In this document: one piece after another, positions 9,064 to 18,311 of the stretch | Layout: each line of letters begins with the position of its first letter | Numbering within the stretch: position 1 is the first letter of the stretch | From: an uncultured Ruminococcus sp. | Lineage (GTDB): Bacteria > Bacillota > Clostridia > Oscillospirales > Ruminococcaceae | Assembly: GCA_945868475.1 (NCBI GenBank) | Contig: CAMBLM010000009.1 | Location: 60,679 to 124,678 of the forward strand | Length of the DNA stretch: 64,000 nt | Direction of reading: 5' to 3' | The notes under the pieces: generated by a model | Told to the model about the DNA's origin: nothing | Seen by the model: only the letters and a program-made list of their open reading frames with translations | Databases searched by the model: none | Made by a program: the position numbers and the translations under genes

Positions 9064-9900
9064 ATGGCAGAAAACACAGTTAGCAAAAAAGCTGCTCCGT
9101 CCGTGGGCAGAAAAACTTTGTACCGAATAATAATCGTCGGTCTTATGGCTGCACTCGTATATGCAGGCAACTATCTCCAGATCAAGATACCTAACGGCGT
9201 CCTTGTGACAAGAATACACCTCGGCAACTCAATGTGCCTGCTTGCAGGTCTGCTGTTCGGCGCGCTCAACGGCGGTCTTGCATCGGGTATCGGCGCAGGT
9301 CTTTACGACCTTTTTGACCCCGTGTACATCGTTTCCGCGCCGTACACATTCATCTCCAAGTTTGCAATGGGCATGACGGCAGGTCTTCTCCGCACGAACA
9401 ACGAGAAAAAGCGCGTTATCATTGCAGCCGTAGTCGGTCAGCTCACATATATCGTGCTGTATCTGCTCAAAACTTATGTTACGATCATAATTCTCGGCGG
9501 CACATCTCAGGCAGCATGGGCAGCAGTCGGCACGAACGCTATAACATCGAGCATCAACGCAGTCCTCGCAGTCGTTATCGCAGTCCCGCTCTACTTCATG
9601 CTCCGCGCAGCACTCAAAAGAACGGGCATTTTTGAATTCATCAAGGCAAACGACAGAACAGAAAAAAGAGAAAATAAATACTTTAACCCCGTTACTGTAT
9701 GCCTTGTTATATTCTCCGTTGCAGCAACACTTCTCTACACTATAAACCTTGCAGCAACCAATAAAGTAAAGGCAGCAGAAGAAAAGAAAGAAGCAGAATA
9801 TCAGGAACAGATAGATCAGCTCAACAGCGACATTGATGACCTCTACGCACAGCTCGGTCTTGAAAGACCTCAGCCGGCGGAAGAGGAAAGCGAAGAATAA
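9064..9900 (+). CDS. ECF transporter S (substrate-binding) component
   Basis: 278 residues. Six hydrophobic segments between residues 20 and 230 carry the S-component hallmarks: an Ala-rich first helix (GLMAALVYAGNYLQI), the RIHLGNSMCLLAGLLFGALNGGLASGIGAGLYDL core, and the SKFAMGMTAGLL segment that contacts EcfT. Such proteins capture a vitamin or micronutrient in the membrane and share the EcfA/A'/T energy module. The C-terminus is unusual: after the last helix (about 225-243) comes an acidic, coiled-coil-prone tail (EEKKEAEYQEQIDQLNSDID) ending EEESEE. The substrate cannot be read from sequence. Confidence 0.85.
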   Translation: MAENTVSKKAAPSVGRKTLYRIIIVGLMAALVYAGNYLQIKIPNGVLVTRIHLGNSMCLLAGLLFGALNGGLASGIGAGLYDLFDPVYIVSAPYTFISKFAMGMTAGLLRTNNEKKRVIIAAVVGQLTYIVLYLLKTYVTIIILGGTSQAAWAAVGTNAITSSINAVLAVVIAVPLYFMLRAALKRTGIFEFIKANDRTEKRENKYFNPVTVCLVIFSVAATLLYTINLAATNKVKAAEEKKEAEYQEQIDQLNSDIDDLYAQLGLERPQPAEEESEE

Positions 9901-10006
9901 ATTTAATGCGTAATTAATGCAATGCTACGCATTACAAATAAATTCAGAATTTTACCAAATACCGAAATCGCATCAACGACTTTCAGCATACATTTTTTAC
10001 AAAGAA

Positions 10007-10058
10007 AACGCCTCTGTTTTCGTCGGATAATCCGTTGAAAACAGAGGCGTTATTTTGT
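10007..10058. terminator. Bidirectional terminator between convergent genes
   Basis: A 14-bp stem AACGCCTCTGTTTT/AAAACAGAGGCGTT with a 17-nt loop and T-rich flanks, between the convergent ECF and CPBP genes. Nearby, near-repeats of ATTACGCATTACGCATTA (10140-10165) and AATGCGTAATTAATGCAATG (9905-9924) suggest a further imperfect inverted repeat of unknown role. Confidence 0.85.
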
Positions 10059-10161
10059 TGATTAAGTGTCTTTCAGCTTGGACGTGAAATTCGTTCCATA
10101 CAGCAATATGGTATTAACCGTAATTTGCGGAGCAAAATAATTACGCATTACGCATTACGCA

Positions 10162-11241
10162 TTATTTAGTCGCTTGCATCGGTGCAACAAAGCAGAGAAA
10201 GATATACACTATGAAAACCATATACCAAAGCGGTGTTCTCAGCAGCATCGGCAATCCTCTGCTCTTTCCTGCAGGAGTCGGCTTGCGGACATTTCCGCCC
10301 TTCACCATTGCAATTATGAGCAGTGTTATGCCAAGGAACATAAAGCCATAGCGGAATACCGCATTTATCATCATAAGAACCATAAACGAAGCACTTCCGC
10401 TCATTGCGGCATTCGCATCGCCTGCCGCCACTTTCGCAAAGGTTTCAAAATCTGCCGCCTGCATTGCAAGCTGCATCACCACTCCCGAGGTATTGACGAT
10501 GATATGCATTATTATCGACGGGATAATTGAACCCGAACGCAGGTCTGCTGCGGCGAGTATAAGTCCGAGCATAAACGCAAGTATGAACTGCTGATAATTC
10601 TGGTGCATAAGACCGAATATGAGTGCCGAAAGCACTATTGCAAAGCGTTCGTTGTACTTCCTCATACTTTGCAGGATAACACCGCGGTAAAGAAGTTCCT
10701 CCAGCACAGGTCCGAGCAGGCTTGCATAAAAATACATGAACCACAGCGACCATGCGGAATTGTTCTGTGCTGTCAGATCGACCGTCTGCGATTCAAGCCC
10801 GAACTGTTTCAGGATATATCCCACAAAAGTTGCTATGAGCGCCGCAGCTGTCTGAAGTCCAAGGCATATTGAACATTCCTTTGCCAATTCGCCGCCCGTA
10901 AAACCATTTCGCGTAAAAAGCTTTTTCAGGTCAAGCTTCAGCAGCTTCACGCCGATAAGTATTGACACAACTTCGCTTATGATAGGTATAAGGCACGATC
11001 TTACGGTGTTGATATCGTCATTTTCCAAGACCTTTGTGCCGTTGTTCCAGAGTTCGCGCAGCGAAGAAAAGCTCCCACCCGCAAGTCCGCATAAAAGCAC
11101 CGACAGAAAACTCAGCACAATATTGAACAGCAGCACGTTGATAAGTATCACCAGTGCTGTTTTCATATATTGACGGTGAATGATCTTCCGCTCCGCCTTT
11201 TCGGGTTTCAGCGTGACAGTCTGATAATTGATATTTTCCAT
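10162..11241 (-). CDS. CPBP-family intramembrane metalloprotease
   Basis: 359 residues with about eight membrane segments. The CPBP/Abi motifs are in the second half: EELLYRG (glutamate pair plus Arg), then FGLMHQN and HIIVNTSG, whose His residues complete the metal site. Family members include CAAX prenyl-protease-like enzymes and bacteriocin self-immunity proteins; the substrate here is unknown. AAAGGAG precedes the ATG. The start lies 15 bp after the RNase HI stop, so the two genes are probably co-transcribed. Confidence 0.9.
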   Translation of the reverse strand: MENINYQTVTLKPEKAERKIIHRQYMKTALVILINVLLFNIVLSFLSVLLCGLAGGSFSSLRELWNNGTKVLENDDINTVRSCLIPIISEVVSILIGVKLLKLDLKKLFTRNGFTGGELAKECSICLGLQTAAALIATFVGYILKQFGLESQTVDLTAQNNSAWSLWFMYFYASLLGPVLEELLYRGVILQSMRKYNERFAIVLSALIFGLMHQNYQQFILAFMLGLILAAADLRSGSIIPSIIMHIIVNTSGVVMQLAMQAADFETFAKVAAGDANAAMSGSASFMVLMMINAVFRYGFMFLGITLLIIAMVKGGNVRKPTPAGKSRGLPMLLRTPLWYMVFIVYIFLCFVAPMQATK

Positions 11242-11256
11242 TTTATCTCCTTTTTG

Positions 11257-11718
11257 TCAAAGCAAAGCCGCTTTATCGCGTTCCATTACCGCAAGCTCGT
11301 CGCAGCGTTCATTTTCGGGGTGTCCTGCGTGACCTTTTACCCATACGAACGTTACCTTGTGCCGCTCTGTAAGCGTTAAAAGCTGCTCCCAGAGGTCGGA
11401 ATTGAGCGCAGGCTTTTTGTCCGATTTTATCCAGCCGTTTTTCTTCCATGAAGCCGCCCAGCCTTTGTTTATGCCGTCGCAGACGTACTTGCTGTCGGTC
11501 GTGAGCGTGACCTCGCAGGGAAATTTCAGCGCAGAAAGACCTGCTATCGCGCCCGAAAGCTCCATACGGTTGTTGGTGGTGTCCTTTTCGCCGCCCGAAA
11601 GCTCCTTTTCCTTGCCCATTGCGCGCAGGATAACGCCGTATCCGCCCGGTCCCGGATTTCCCGAGCAAGCACCGTCGGTAAATATTTCAACCTTTGTCAA
11701 AGTGTTATTTTCAGCCAT
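11257..11718 (-). CDS. rnhA: Ribonuclease HI
   Basis: 153 residues, the normal length. Cleaves RNA in RNA-DNA hybrids. The catalytic acidic residues are present: [14 protein letters not shown] (first Asp), NNRMEL (Glu), TTDSKYV (second Asp) and [11 protein letters not shown] (final Asp), with HAGH upstream. The start follows GGAGG. It is the first gene of a two-gene unit with the CPBP protease. Confidence 0.96.
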   Translation of the reverse strand: MAENNTLTKVEIFTDGACSGNPGPGGYGVILRAMGKEKELSGGEKDTTNNRMELSGAIAGLSALKFPCEVTLTTDSKYVCDGINKGWAASWKKNGWIKSDKKPALNSDLWEQLLTLTERHKVTFVWVKGHAGHPENERCDELAVMERDKAALL

Positions 11719-11856
11719 AATTTCCTCCGAATCTGTTATTAAATTTTATTATAGCATATTTTTTCAAATTTGAACAGTATATTTCCTCATTTATTGGTTT
11801 TTTACCAAGAAACGCAAAAATATTTGTGCAAAACATACATTATACGTTTAACACCG

Positions 11857-11885
11857 TTGACAGATTTAATACACAATGCTATAAT
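11857..11885 (+). promoter_or_regulatory. Promoter of the solute-binding protein gene
   Basis: TTGACA (11857-11862), 17-bp spacer, TATAAT (11880-11885). This gives an about 110-nt 5' untranslated leader before the TTG start. Confidence 0.8.
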
Positions 11886-12002
11886 ATTGATATATTAAAT
11901 GTAAGTTATGTGCATTTGTTCAAGAATGTGGAAACGTTTTCAGAATTTCGGACAAGACTTTCGCACAGAATATGTACATACCATTTTAAGGAGGAATTTT
12001 TC

Positions 12003-13382
12003 TTGAAAAACTATAAGAAAATAGCTGCCGCATCACTTGCAGTGCTTATGACAATGAGCTTTGCAGCCTGCGGAAACGGCGGTTCGGAAAGCACCGACAC
12101 AACTGCCGACATCACTACAACTTCAAAAACTGAATGGACAGGCGATAACATCGAGGTTTCTGCCGATGAGGGCGCACTTTCCACAGATGTTGATATAAAG
12201 GGCAAGACCCTCAAATGGATGGGTATTTACGACCTTAACCCTACCAATGATTCACCAGAGCGTTCCGCTGAACTCGCACTTTTCGAGGATACATACGGCG
12301 CTTCGATCGAATATATCCCGACGACCTCCGACAAGCGTTTCGATGACCTTGCAACGTCTATCCTCGGCGGCACTTCGCCCGATATTTTCATCTACGAATG
12401 GCGTACATTCCCTTATGATATTTCCAAGAACCAGTATCAGCCTATCGATTCACTCATTGACTGGGAAGACCCAATGTGGGCTGACGTAAAGGATCAGGCA
12501 GACAAGTACATCTGGAAGGGTGAACACTACATCGCTCCTCTCGGCTATGCTTTCAACGATACGCAGATCCTTATGTACAACACAGACACGGTTGAGGCTA
12601 ACGGTTTCGATGATCCTTACGAGCTTTACACAGAGGGCAAGTGGGACTGGAACACTTTCACCGATATGATGAAGACCTACGTTGAAAACAACCCCGACAA
12701 CTACGGTATCGGCGGCTGGTGGTCGAATGCGTTCGTTTACACCGCAGGCGACACAATGGTAACTTATGACGGCGAAAAGTTCCACAACAATATGAACAGC
12801 GCAAAGATCGAACGTGCGCAGGCTGTACTTGAAGATATCTTCAAGAGCAACCTCATCAAGCGCGGCTGGATCGGACCTGAAGCTGCATTCGTGAGCGATG
12901 ATATGCTCTTCTACGGAATGGGCACATGGGCATACAACGCTGCCGCTCTCTCCGTTCCCGACAGCACTATCCAGATCGTTCCTCTCCCGAAAGACCCTGA
13001 GCAGGACGAAAACTTCGTATCCGCAAAGATCAATGCATATATGTGGGTAAGAGGCTCTGAAAACGGCGACGTTGTAAAGGCTTGGCTCGACTGCAACAGA
13101 CTTGTAAACTATGATTCCAAGTACACAGAAACAACAAAGCAGAAGTTCCTTGAGAACAACACAGGCTGGACTTCCGAGATGTATGATATCGCAATGGACT
13201 TCTACGATCCCGACAAGTTCACAATGACTTATGACTATGGCTACGGTCTTAGCACACTCATGGGCGATGAAGTTATGAGCATTCTCTATGAGGGCATTGC
13301 AAACGAGCAGTCCGAAAACTGGGTTCAGACCCGTGACACCTACTCAACTGTTGTTGATGAAGAAATTGCAGTTTACGACTGA
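12003..13382 (+). CDS. Extracellular solute-binding lipoprotein (ABC sugar-type)
   Basis: 459 residues. The start is TTG at 12003, seven bases after AAGGAGG; longer in-frame versions would run through the promoter. The signal peptide ends at a lipobox-like SFAAC (Cys23), followed by a Ser/Thr-rich linker. The mature part has the family-1 carbohydrate-binding pattern (WMGIYDLNPTNDSPERSAELALFE, DIFIYEWR, GKWDWNTFTDMMKTY). No permease or ATPase is adjacent on either side, so it probably serves a transporter encoded elsewhere. A strong promoter and terminator make it a monocistronic unit. Confidence 0.88.
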   Translation: MKNYKKIAAASLAVLMTMSFAACGNGGSESTDTTADITTTSKTEWTGDNIEVSADEGALSTDVDIKGKTLKWMGIYDLNPTNDSPERSAELALFEDTYGASIEYIPTTSDKRFDDLATSILGGTSPDIFIYEWRTFPYDISKNQYQPIDSLIDWEDPMWADVKDQADKYIWKGEHYIAPLGYAFNDTQILMYNTDTVEANGFDDPYELYTEGKWDWNTFTDMMKTYVENNPDNYGIGGWWSNAFVYTAGDTMVTYDGEKFHNNMNSAKIERAQAVLEDIFKSNLIKRGWIGPEAAFVSDDMLFYGMGTWAYNAAALSVPDSTIQIVPLPKDPEQDENFVSAKINAYMWVRGSENGDVVKAWLDCNRLVNYDSKYTETTKQKFLENNTGWTSEMYDIAMDFYDPDKFTMTYDYGYGLSTLMGDEVMSILYEGIANEQSENWVQTRDTYSTVVDEEIAVYD

Positions 13383-13400
13383 TAAACACAATTGGATATA

Positions 13401-13436
13401 AAAGCGGTTCGGTCAAGCTCCGAACCGCTTTTTTGT
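13401..13436 (+). terminator. Terminator of the solute-binding protein gene
   Basis: AAAGCGGTTCGG/CCGAACCGCTTT-type hairpin followed by TTTTTGTTT. Confidence 0.9.
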
Positions 13437-13491
13437 TTGAAAGACAGTTGATACCAATATTATACTAATTTTGGGTCAAAGTACAGACCGC

Positions 13492-16101
13492 TTATTTTGT
13501 CTTTTTTACAGACGAAACGACCGCTTTCACGATCTGAATGAGTACCATTGAACCGAAGCTTAAGCCATAGACCGCACCAATCAATACGCCCGACATTCCG
13601 TTTTCAATGCGGAACAGTTCATGCAATCCGGGGATCCACAGCACGGCATTTATCAGCACCATACCCGCCAGAAATGCCATGACCGCATATTTATTGTCCC
13701 ACATACGCTTTGTGAAGAGTACCGGCTTCTCTGACTTACAGCTGAATCCGTGGAACAGACGGGACATACACAGCGTGGCAAATGCCATTGTCATGGCAGC
13801 ACCTGCATTGTGTGCGCCCTGATAGAAATATCCCAGCAGAAATGCACTTATGGTTGCGATGCTGATGATAATACCCGAATATCCCACCTTTGCCAGAAAA
13901 GCCTTTGTCAGGATCGATTCATTCGACGGACGGGGACTTTTTTTCATCACATCATCGGAATACGGTTCAAATCCAAGAGCGATCGCAGGGAGCGAGTCCG
14001 TCAGCAGATTGATAAACAGCAGGTGGATCGGTGCAAACGGAACAGGAAGTCCTGCCAGAGAGCAGAACAGAACAGCGATGATGCCTGCCAGATTGCCTGA
14101 CAGCAGGAACAGGATAGCTTTTTTGATATTCTCATAGATGTTTCTTCCGTTATTCACCGCCTTGACGATAGTGGCAAAGTTATCATCGGTCAGCACCATG
14201 TCTGCTGCGTCCTTTGCAACCTCTGTACCGGTAATGCCCATGGCAACGCCAACATCTGCCTGCTTGAGCGCAGGTGCATCATTTACGCCGTCGCCGGTCA
14301 TGGCAACGATATTGCCCCGCTTCTGCCATGCACGGACAATGCGAATCTTATGTTCAGGCGTAACACGGGCATAAACGGATTTGTCTTTCACAAGATCCAC
14401 CAGCTGATCGTCGGTATATGCGTCCAGAACAGCACCCTCAACAGCTTCTTCCCTGTGTTCCAGAATGCCGATCTCCTTTGCGATTGCAGAAGCTGTGACA
14501 ATATGATCGCCGGTTATCATTATCGGTTTGATGCCGGCTGCCTTACACTCTGCAACTGCCTGTCCCGACTCTTTTCGGGGCGGATCCATTTCAGCGATCA
14601 ATCCCAGATAAGTCAGATCGTTTTCATCTGTTACATCAAGTGCTTCTCCGCAAAATGTCTTTTCGGCAAAGCACAGCACACGAAGTCCCTGTTCTGACAG
14701 CTCCTCCGACCGTTCCATGATCGCCTTTTTCTCCTCATCGGAGATCAGCATACGCTCCAGCAGTACATCTGTTGCACCCTTGGTATACATCTTCCGCATA
14801 TCGCCGCACCGATTCAGCGTTGACATCAGCTTTCGCTCGGAGTCAAAGGGGATCTCCCCGACACGTGGGTGATCCGTGCGCATTTTCTTATCCGACAGTC
14901 CGCAGTCCTGCGCAAACCTCACCAGAGCTGTTTCGGTAGGGTCGCCGATCTCTGTGCCGTCCAGACAGGAAGCGTCACTGCACAGCACCGATGCCGTGAT
15001 CAGCTCCCGAACCTTCGGATCTTCCGTACTTACACTGTCCGCATCGATGATCTGCTCCCGTACCGAGATCTTCCGAACGGTCATTTTATTCTGGGTCAGT
15101 GTGCCGGTCTTATCCGAGCAAATCACCGACACAGAACCAAGTCCCTCGACCGCCCGTAGTTTTCGCATAATTGCGTGTTCCCGTGACATTCTTTGCGTGC
15201 CGAAAGACAGCACGATGGTAACAATGGAGCTGAGTGCCTCGGGGATCGCCGCAACTGCCAGCGCAATGGCAAACATCAGTGAATCCATAACTGTATCAAC
15301 GCTGATGATCTCCACCCTTAGCATACTCAGTACAAATACCAGTACGGAAACAAGCAGGATCGCAATCGAAAGCCGTTTTCCGAATTGATCCAGTGTGATC
15401 TGAAGCGGTGTTTTCCGTGCCTCTGCGTTATGGATAAGTGATGCTATCTTTCCCACCTCGGTCTGCATTCCCACATCGGTGACAATATATGCACCTCTGC
15501 CATAAGAAACAAATCCGCCCGAATACACCATATTTTTCCGTTCTGCCAAAGGCACATCTCCGTCAATGGGATCTATGGATTTTTCAGCATCGGTACTCTC
15601 TCCCGTCAGCGCACTTTCGTTTGTGCGGAGCGAAGCACATTCGATCAGCCTGCCGTCCGCAGGGATACGGTCGCCTGCTTCCAGCAGAACCACATCTCCC
15701 ACGGTGATATCTTCCGATGTAAGAACTGTTGTCTTACCGTCACGGAGCACCTTTGCCGTAGGCGAAGAAAGTTTTTTAAGATTGGACAGCGATCGTTCCG
15801 CTTTTACCGTCTGCACAGTTCCAAGGATCGCATTCATGGTTATAACCGCAATAATAACGATAAAGCTTTCAGGGTCACCGGTAAATGCCGAGATCAGTGC
15901 CGCAATTATCAGAATTATCACCAGAAGATCCCTGAACTGCTCCCAAAATATCAGCCAAACGGGCTTTTTTCGGGCTTCGGCAATAGCGTTTTTGCCGTAT
16001 TTCTCCAGATGCTTTGCCGCTGTTTCGGAAGAAAGCCCCTCCGAACACGTTTCCAGTTCCTTACACAGTTCCTCCTGCGTCTGATGATACCATTCTTTCA
16101 T
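13492..16101 (-). CDS. P-type cation ATPase, probably Mn2+/Ca2+ exporter
   Basis: 869 residues, full length for a P2-type (SERCA/PMR1-like) pump. In order: cation-ATPase N domain (YHQTQEELCKELET), TGES actuator motif, phosphorylation motif CSDKTGTLTQNKMT, hinge TGDGVNDAP, and the C-terminal membrane domain (FINLLTDSLPAIALG). The ATG at 16101 follows GAAAGGA; an upstream extension to 16218 would run through the leader terminator and is rejected. Family membership suggests Ca2+ or Mn2+. The leader, a probable yybP-ykoY manganese riboswitch acting as an ON switch, favours Mn2+ efflux, as for other P-type ATPases under this RNA. Confidence 0.9.
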   Translation of the reverse strand: MKEWYHQTQEELCKELETCSEGLSSETAAKHLEKYGKNAIAEARKKPVWLIFWEQFRDLLVIILIIAALISAFTGDPESFIVIIAVITMNAILGTVQTVKAERSLSNLKKLSSPTAKVLRDGKTTVLTSEDITVGDVVLLEAGDRIPADGRLIECASLRTNESALTGESTDAEKSIDPIDGDVPLAERKNMVYSGGFVSYGRGAYIVTDVGMQTEVGKIASLIHNAEARKTPLQITLDQFGKRLSIAILLVSVLVFVLSMLRVEIISVDTVMDSLMFAIALAVAAIPEALSSIVTIVLSFGTQRMSREHAIMRKLRAVEGLGSVSVICSDKTGTLTQNKMTVRKISVREQIIDADSVSTEDPKVRELITASVLCSDASCLDGTEIGDPTETALVRFAQDCGLSDKKMRTDHPRVGEIPFDSERKLMSTLNRCGDMRKMYTKGATDVLLERMLISDEEKKAIMERSEELSEQGLRVLCFAEKTFCGEALDVTDENDLTYLGLIAEMDPPRKESGQAVAECKAAGIKPIMITGDHIVTASAIAKEIGILEHREEAVEGAVLDAYTDDQLVDLVKDKSVYARVTPEHKIRIVRAWQKRGNIVAMTGDGVNDAPALKQADVGVAMGITGTEVAKDAADMVLTDDNFATIVKAVNNGRNIYENIKKAILFLLSGNLAGIIAVLFCSLAGLPVPFAPIHLLFINLLTDSLPAIALGFEPYSDDVMKKSPRPSNESILTKAFLAKVGYSGIIISIATISAFLLGYFYQGAHNAGAAMTMAFATLCMSRLFHGFSCKSEKPVLFTKRMWDNKYAVMAFLAGMVLINAVLWIPGLHELFRIENGMSGVLIGAVYGLSFGSMVLIQIVKAVVSSVKKTK

Positions 16102-16130
16102 ACACTGCATTTCCTTTCTTTTTAATAAAA

Positions 16131-16194
16131 AACGGCGAGACCTTACGGAACAGACAGTTATCCCGTCTGTGTGCTCCGTAAAGTCTCGCCGTTT
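16131..16194 (-). terminator. Riboswitch-controlled terminator
   Basis: On the minus strand, CGGCGAGACTTTACGGA pairs with TCCGTAAGGTCTCGCCG, followed by TTTTTTATT, 30 bp before the ATPase start. The 5' arm is the same sequence that closes the aptamer, so the two structures exclude each other. Confidence 0.88.
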
Positions 16195-16279
16195 AGATAT
16201 GAAGCGGGTTATTCGCACAATAACCGTACTGACGCCGCATAAACAGGGATTGAACCTGCCAGCTACTCTCTTTTTTTAT
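16175..16279 (-). ncRNA. Probable yybP-ykoY (Mn2+) riboswitch
   Basis: On the minus strand the leader opens with AAAGAGAGTAGCTGGCAGG, contains GCGGCGTCAGTACGG in the middle and closes with GGCGAGACTTTACGG. The GAGUAGC opening and G-C-G/A-A-G-A-C-C/U-U-U closing match the conserved L1/L3-flanking parts of the yybP-ykoY class. A promoter ends 2 bp upstream, so transcription begins at the aptamer. The alternative terminator stem overlaps the closing strand; metal binding should favour readthrough. Family assignment is from remembered consensus, without a covariance search. Confidence 0.72.
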
Positions 16280-16280
16280 C

Positions 16281-16309
16281 ATTATAGCGAACACAAACTG
16301 CCTCGTCAA
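16281..16309 (-). promoter_or_regulatory. Promoter of the riboswitch-ATPase transcript
   Basis: On the minus strand TTGACG (16309-16304), 17-bp spacer, TATAAT (16286-16281). It places the transcript 5' end right at the aptamer. Confidence 0.85.
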
Positions 16310-16429
16310 TAAATACATAAATATTTAACAAAGAATTCACAAATACATTTGCCTCAAGGGTTCACTATTCACTTATTGAAATATGCACATTTATATGTTA
16401 TAATAAAGAAAAAACAAAGGGGTAAAAAT

Positions 16430-17692
16430 ATGAAGCCATTATTTTCTGCGATACTTGAAACGATAGTGCTTGTTGTTTCGATATTTCTTGTAATGCTCTG
16501 CGTTAAGCTTTTTAAATACGAAAGTCCGTTTGAGAATTTCAAGGAAACTCATTCGAACAGCGTTATAACCTTGGGTGAAGCGATGGGGTATCTCTCCGAC
16601 GGAACGACCTCGCCAGAAGCAGCGGCTGCGGAGGCTGCAAAGCATATATTCGGCACAAAGACCGAAAAGACGCTTCCCCTGCCGATAGCAAAAATACTCT
16701 GCATCGAGATCGGCGAACGCACTGCAAGGGTACTTGAATTCTATTCGTTCATAGTTTTTCTCGAAAGTATTCTGTGCCTTATCTTTGGAATAACACTCCC
16801 CTGCTCGCTTTACCGACACCTTGACCCTGCAAAAGCCATCAATGATTCAATAATCGATAAAAATCGTGTTTATGTTGACGAATACGGCAGAACCTACGGC
16901 AATGTCGGCGAAACGCGCGCGGATATTCTTAAAGTTCTTCTGCTTTTGCTGATGCTTTTCGTTGCAAATATCTGGTGCTTTTTCCTGCCAATTATCATTG
17001 CGGTGAATTTTACCGTCGGGATCATTATGGCGATACTTCGCCTTGTGGGAATAAATGTATCGAACTCCGCTGCGAAAGCCAAGATCGATCAAACAGCAGG
17101 CAAAGACGGCAAGGACACATACAGAATAATCGTTGAAAACGGACTTTTTGCCGTGTCGGGCGATGTTCACCCGAACCGCAGGCTTTACTTTAAGCAATAC
17201 TGGAACGCTGTCATCGCAAAGCGGCTATTTGAGCTTGACAGAGATGGTCTGCCGTTTACGAATGACGATGCAAAGGAAATGATAGTCTATGGCGATGAAG
17301 ATCTTCACAAACGCTTTGAAACGAGCCTCAAAATGGATAAGGCAAAGATAATGACCTCGCCGACGGCAAAAGAAGCCGCCCAAAAGCTTGAAGACGAGAT
17401 CAAAAGAGCTGATTATGTATATACGTTCGTATCGCGTGGCGCAGTAAAGGGCGAATACATAATAATGTCAAGATCCAGCGGCAAATATATGCTTTTCCGC
17501 CGTGCGCTCAACTGCTCGCTTATGCTGGCAGTGATGAAAAGCGACGCGGCAGGCGAGGATTTTGATATGATAGCCTACGGCAGGTGGGAACGTCTTGGTG
17601 AGGACGGACAGTATCAGCTTCTGCAATACTTTGACGGCAGGATCGATCCGCCCCGGGGAGAGGAAAAGCCTATAAAAGTTCAGCAGAATTAA
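16430..17692 (+). CDS. Uncharacterised membrane protein
   Basis: 420 residues. The ATG at 16430 follows AAAGGGG. Membrane segments: about 5-22 (AILETIVLVVSIFLVML), 103-125, and two closely spaced helices near 165-205 (KVLLLLLMLFVANIWCFFLPIIIAVNFTVGIIMAILRLV). The C-terminal ~190 residues look soluble and cytoplasmic. No enzyme motif was recognised. A disordered Ala/Glu-rich stretch sits near 60-75. Base composition matches the core genome and it is the last core gene before the tRNA insertion site. Confidence 0.7.
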   Translation: MKPLFSAILETIVLVVSIFLVMLCVKLFKYESPFENFKETHSNSVITLGEAMGYLSDGTTSPEAAAAEAAKHIFGTKTEKTLPLPIAKILCIEIGERTARVLEFYSFIVFLESILCLIFGITLPCSLYRHLDPAKAINDSIIDKNRVYVDEYGRTYGNVGETRADILKVLLLLLMLFVANIWCFFLPIIIAVNFTVGIIMAILRLVGINVSNSAAKAKIDQTAGKDGKDTYRIIVENGLFAVSGDVHPNRRLYFKQYWNAVIAKRLFELDRDGLPFTNDDAKEMIVYGDEDLHKRFETSLKMDKAKIMTSPTAKEAAQKLEDEIKRADYVYTFVSRGAVKGEYIIMSRSSGKYMLFRRALNCSLMLAVMKSDAAGEDFDMIAYGRWERLGEDGQYQLLQYFDGRIDPPRGEEKPIKVQQN

Positions 17693-17773
17693 ACTTTGTT
17701 ACAATAAAGCAAAAAAGCATCGTCAAAAATAAGTTTTTTTGGCGGTGCTTTCCGTTAAATTTGGCAAAAAGGC

Positions 17774-17803
17774 TTGACAATATCCGTTGTTCTGGTGTAT
17801 AAT
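17774..17803 (+). promoter_or_regulatory. Promoter of tRNA-Leu
   Basis: TTGACA (17774-17779), 18-bp spacer, TATAAT (17798-17803), 9 bp before the tRNA. Confidence 0.88.
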
Positions 17804-17812
17804 ATATTTATT

Positions 17813-17899
17813 GCCGCTGTGGTGAAATCGGCAGACACAAGGGACTTAAAATCCCTCGCTGGCGACAGCGTACCGGTTCAAGTCCGGTTAGCGGCACCA
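17813..17899 (+). tRNA. tRNA-Leu(UAA), integration target
   Basis: 87 nt with encoded CCA. Acceptor GCCGCTG/TAGCGGC ends with a G-U pair. The anticodon arm AGGGA-CTTAAAA-TCCCT gives anticodon UAA. A class II variable arm (CTGGCGACAG) is present. From base 17845 onward the 3' half is duplicated at 63548-63602, so this end was supplied by the integrated element. The copy at the far end has C where this one has T at position 66, which would make a perfect acceptor stem; that copy is presumably the original chromosomal 3' end. Confidence 0.97.
17845..17899 (+). repeat. attL: 55-bp 3' end of tRNA-Leu
   Basis: Starts in the anticodon loop (CTTAAAATCC) and ends at CCA. 54 of 55 bases equal 63548-63602, in direct orientation. 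Integration keeps the tRNA functional. Confidence 0.93.
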
Positions 17900-17900
17900 A

Positions 17901-17943
17901 ACCGTCAAAGCTCGTAGCTATGAGCTTTGACGGTATTTTTTTG
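17901..17943 (+). terminator. Terminator after tRNA-Leu, element-borne
   Basis: ACCGTCAAAGCTC/GAGCTTTGACGGT hairpin with ATTTTTTT. A different hairpin follows the tRNA copy at the other end (63605), in keeping with replacement of the downstream region on integration. Confidence 0.92.
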
Positions 17944-17983
17944 CCCCCTGTTTTTAGAACTGTCCCTCGGTATAGGGGGTAAA

Positions 17984-18005
17984 GTTCTAAAAAAGTTCTA
18001 AAAAA
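17984..18005. repeat. Terminal repeat, left copy
   Basis: Two tandem GTTCTAAAAAA units. The same 22 bp occurs at 63397-63418 near attR in the same orientation. Candidate integrase arm-type or host-factor sites. The stretch 18006-18311 holds no recognisable gene. Confidence 0.6.
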
Positions 18006-18311
18006 AGCACAATGATTATTTTTGAAATGCTACTAACTTGAAAAATATCACGAGAATTTTTATTGAGCTAAATTAAAGAATGCGCTGATTAAAAGGATTC
18101 TATTTATAGTATTGATATGATATATCCCCCCCGAATAGTCTTTGGATACGCAATCGGATTCACTATCATGCTTAATGGAGGTTAAACAACTCATGACCAA
18201 GAAAAAATAGAAAAGCGTAATATAATGTCGGATAAGTTGTGATTGAACAAAAAAGAGCAAGAATTTTGCTTACGCTTTTGAGAAATTGTAAGTTAACATA
18301 TACCTTCCTTT

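Noticed and set aside
11826..12002. N-terminal extension of the solute-binding lipoprotein
   Set aside because: It covers the promoter; the TTG at 12003 with AAGGAGG gives a normal lipoprotein signal peptide.
16102..16218. N-terminal extension of the P-type ATPase
   Set aside because: It would translate the riboswitch terminator; a good binding site marks the ATG at 16101.
18060..18260. 66-residue minus frame between attL and AbiH
   Set aside because: AT-rich chance frame without a binding site or family character.
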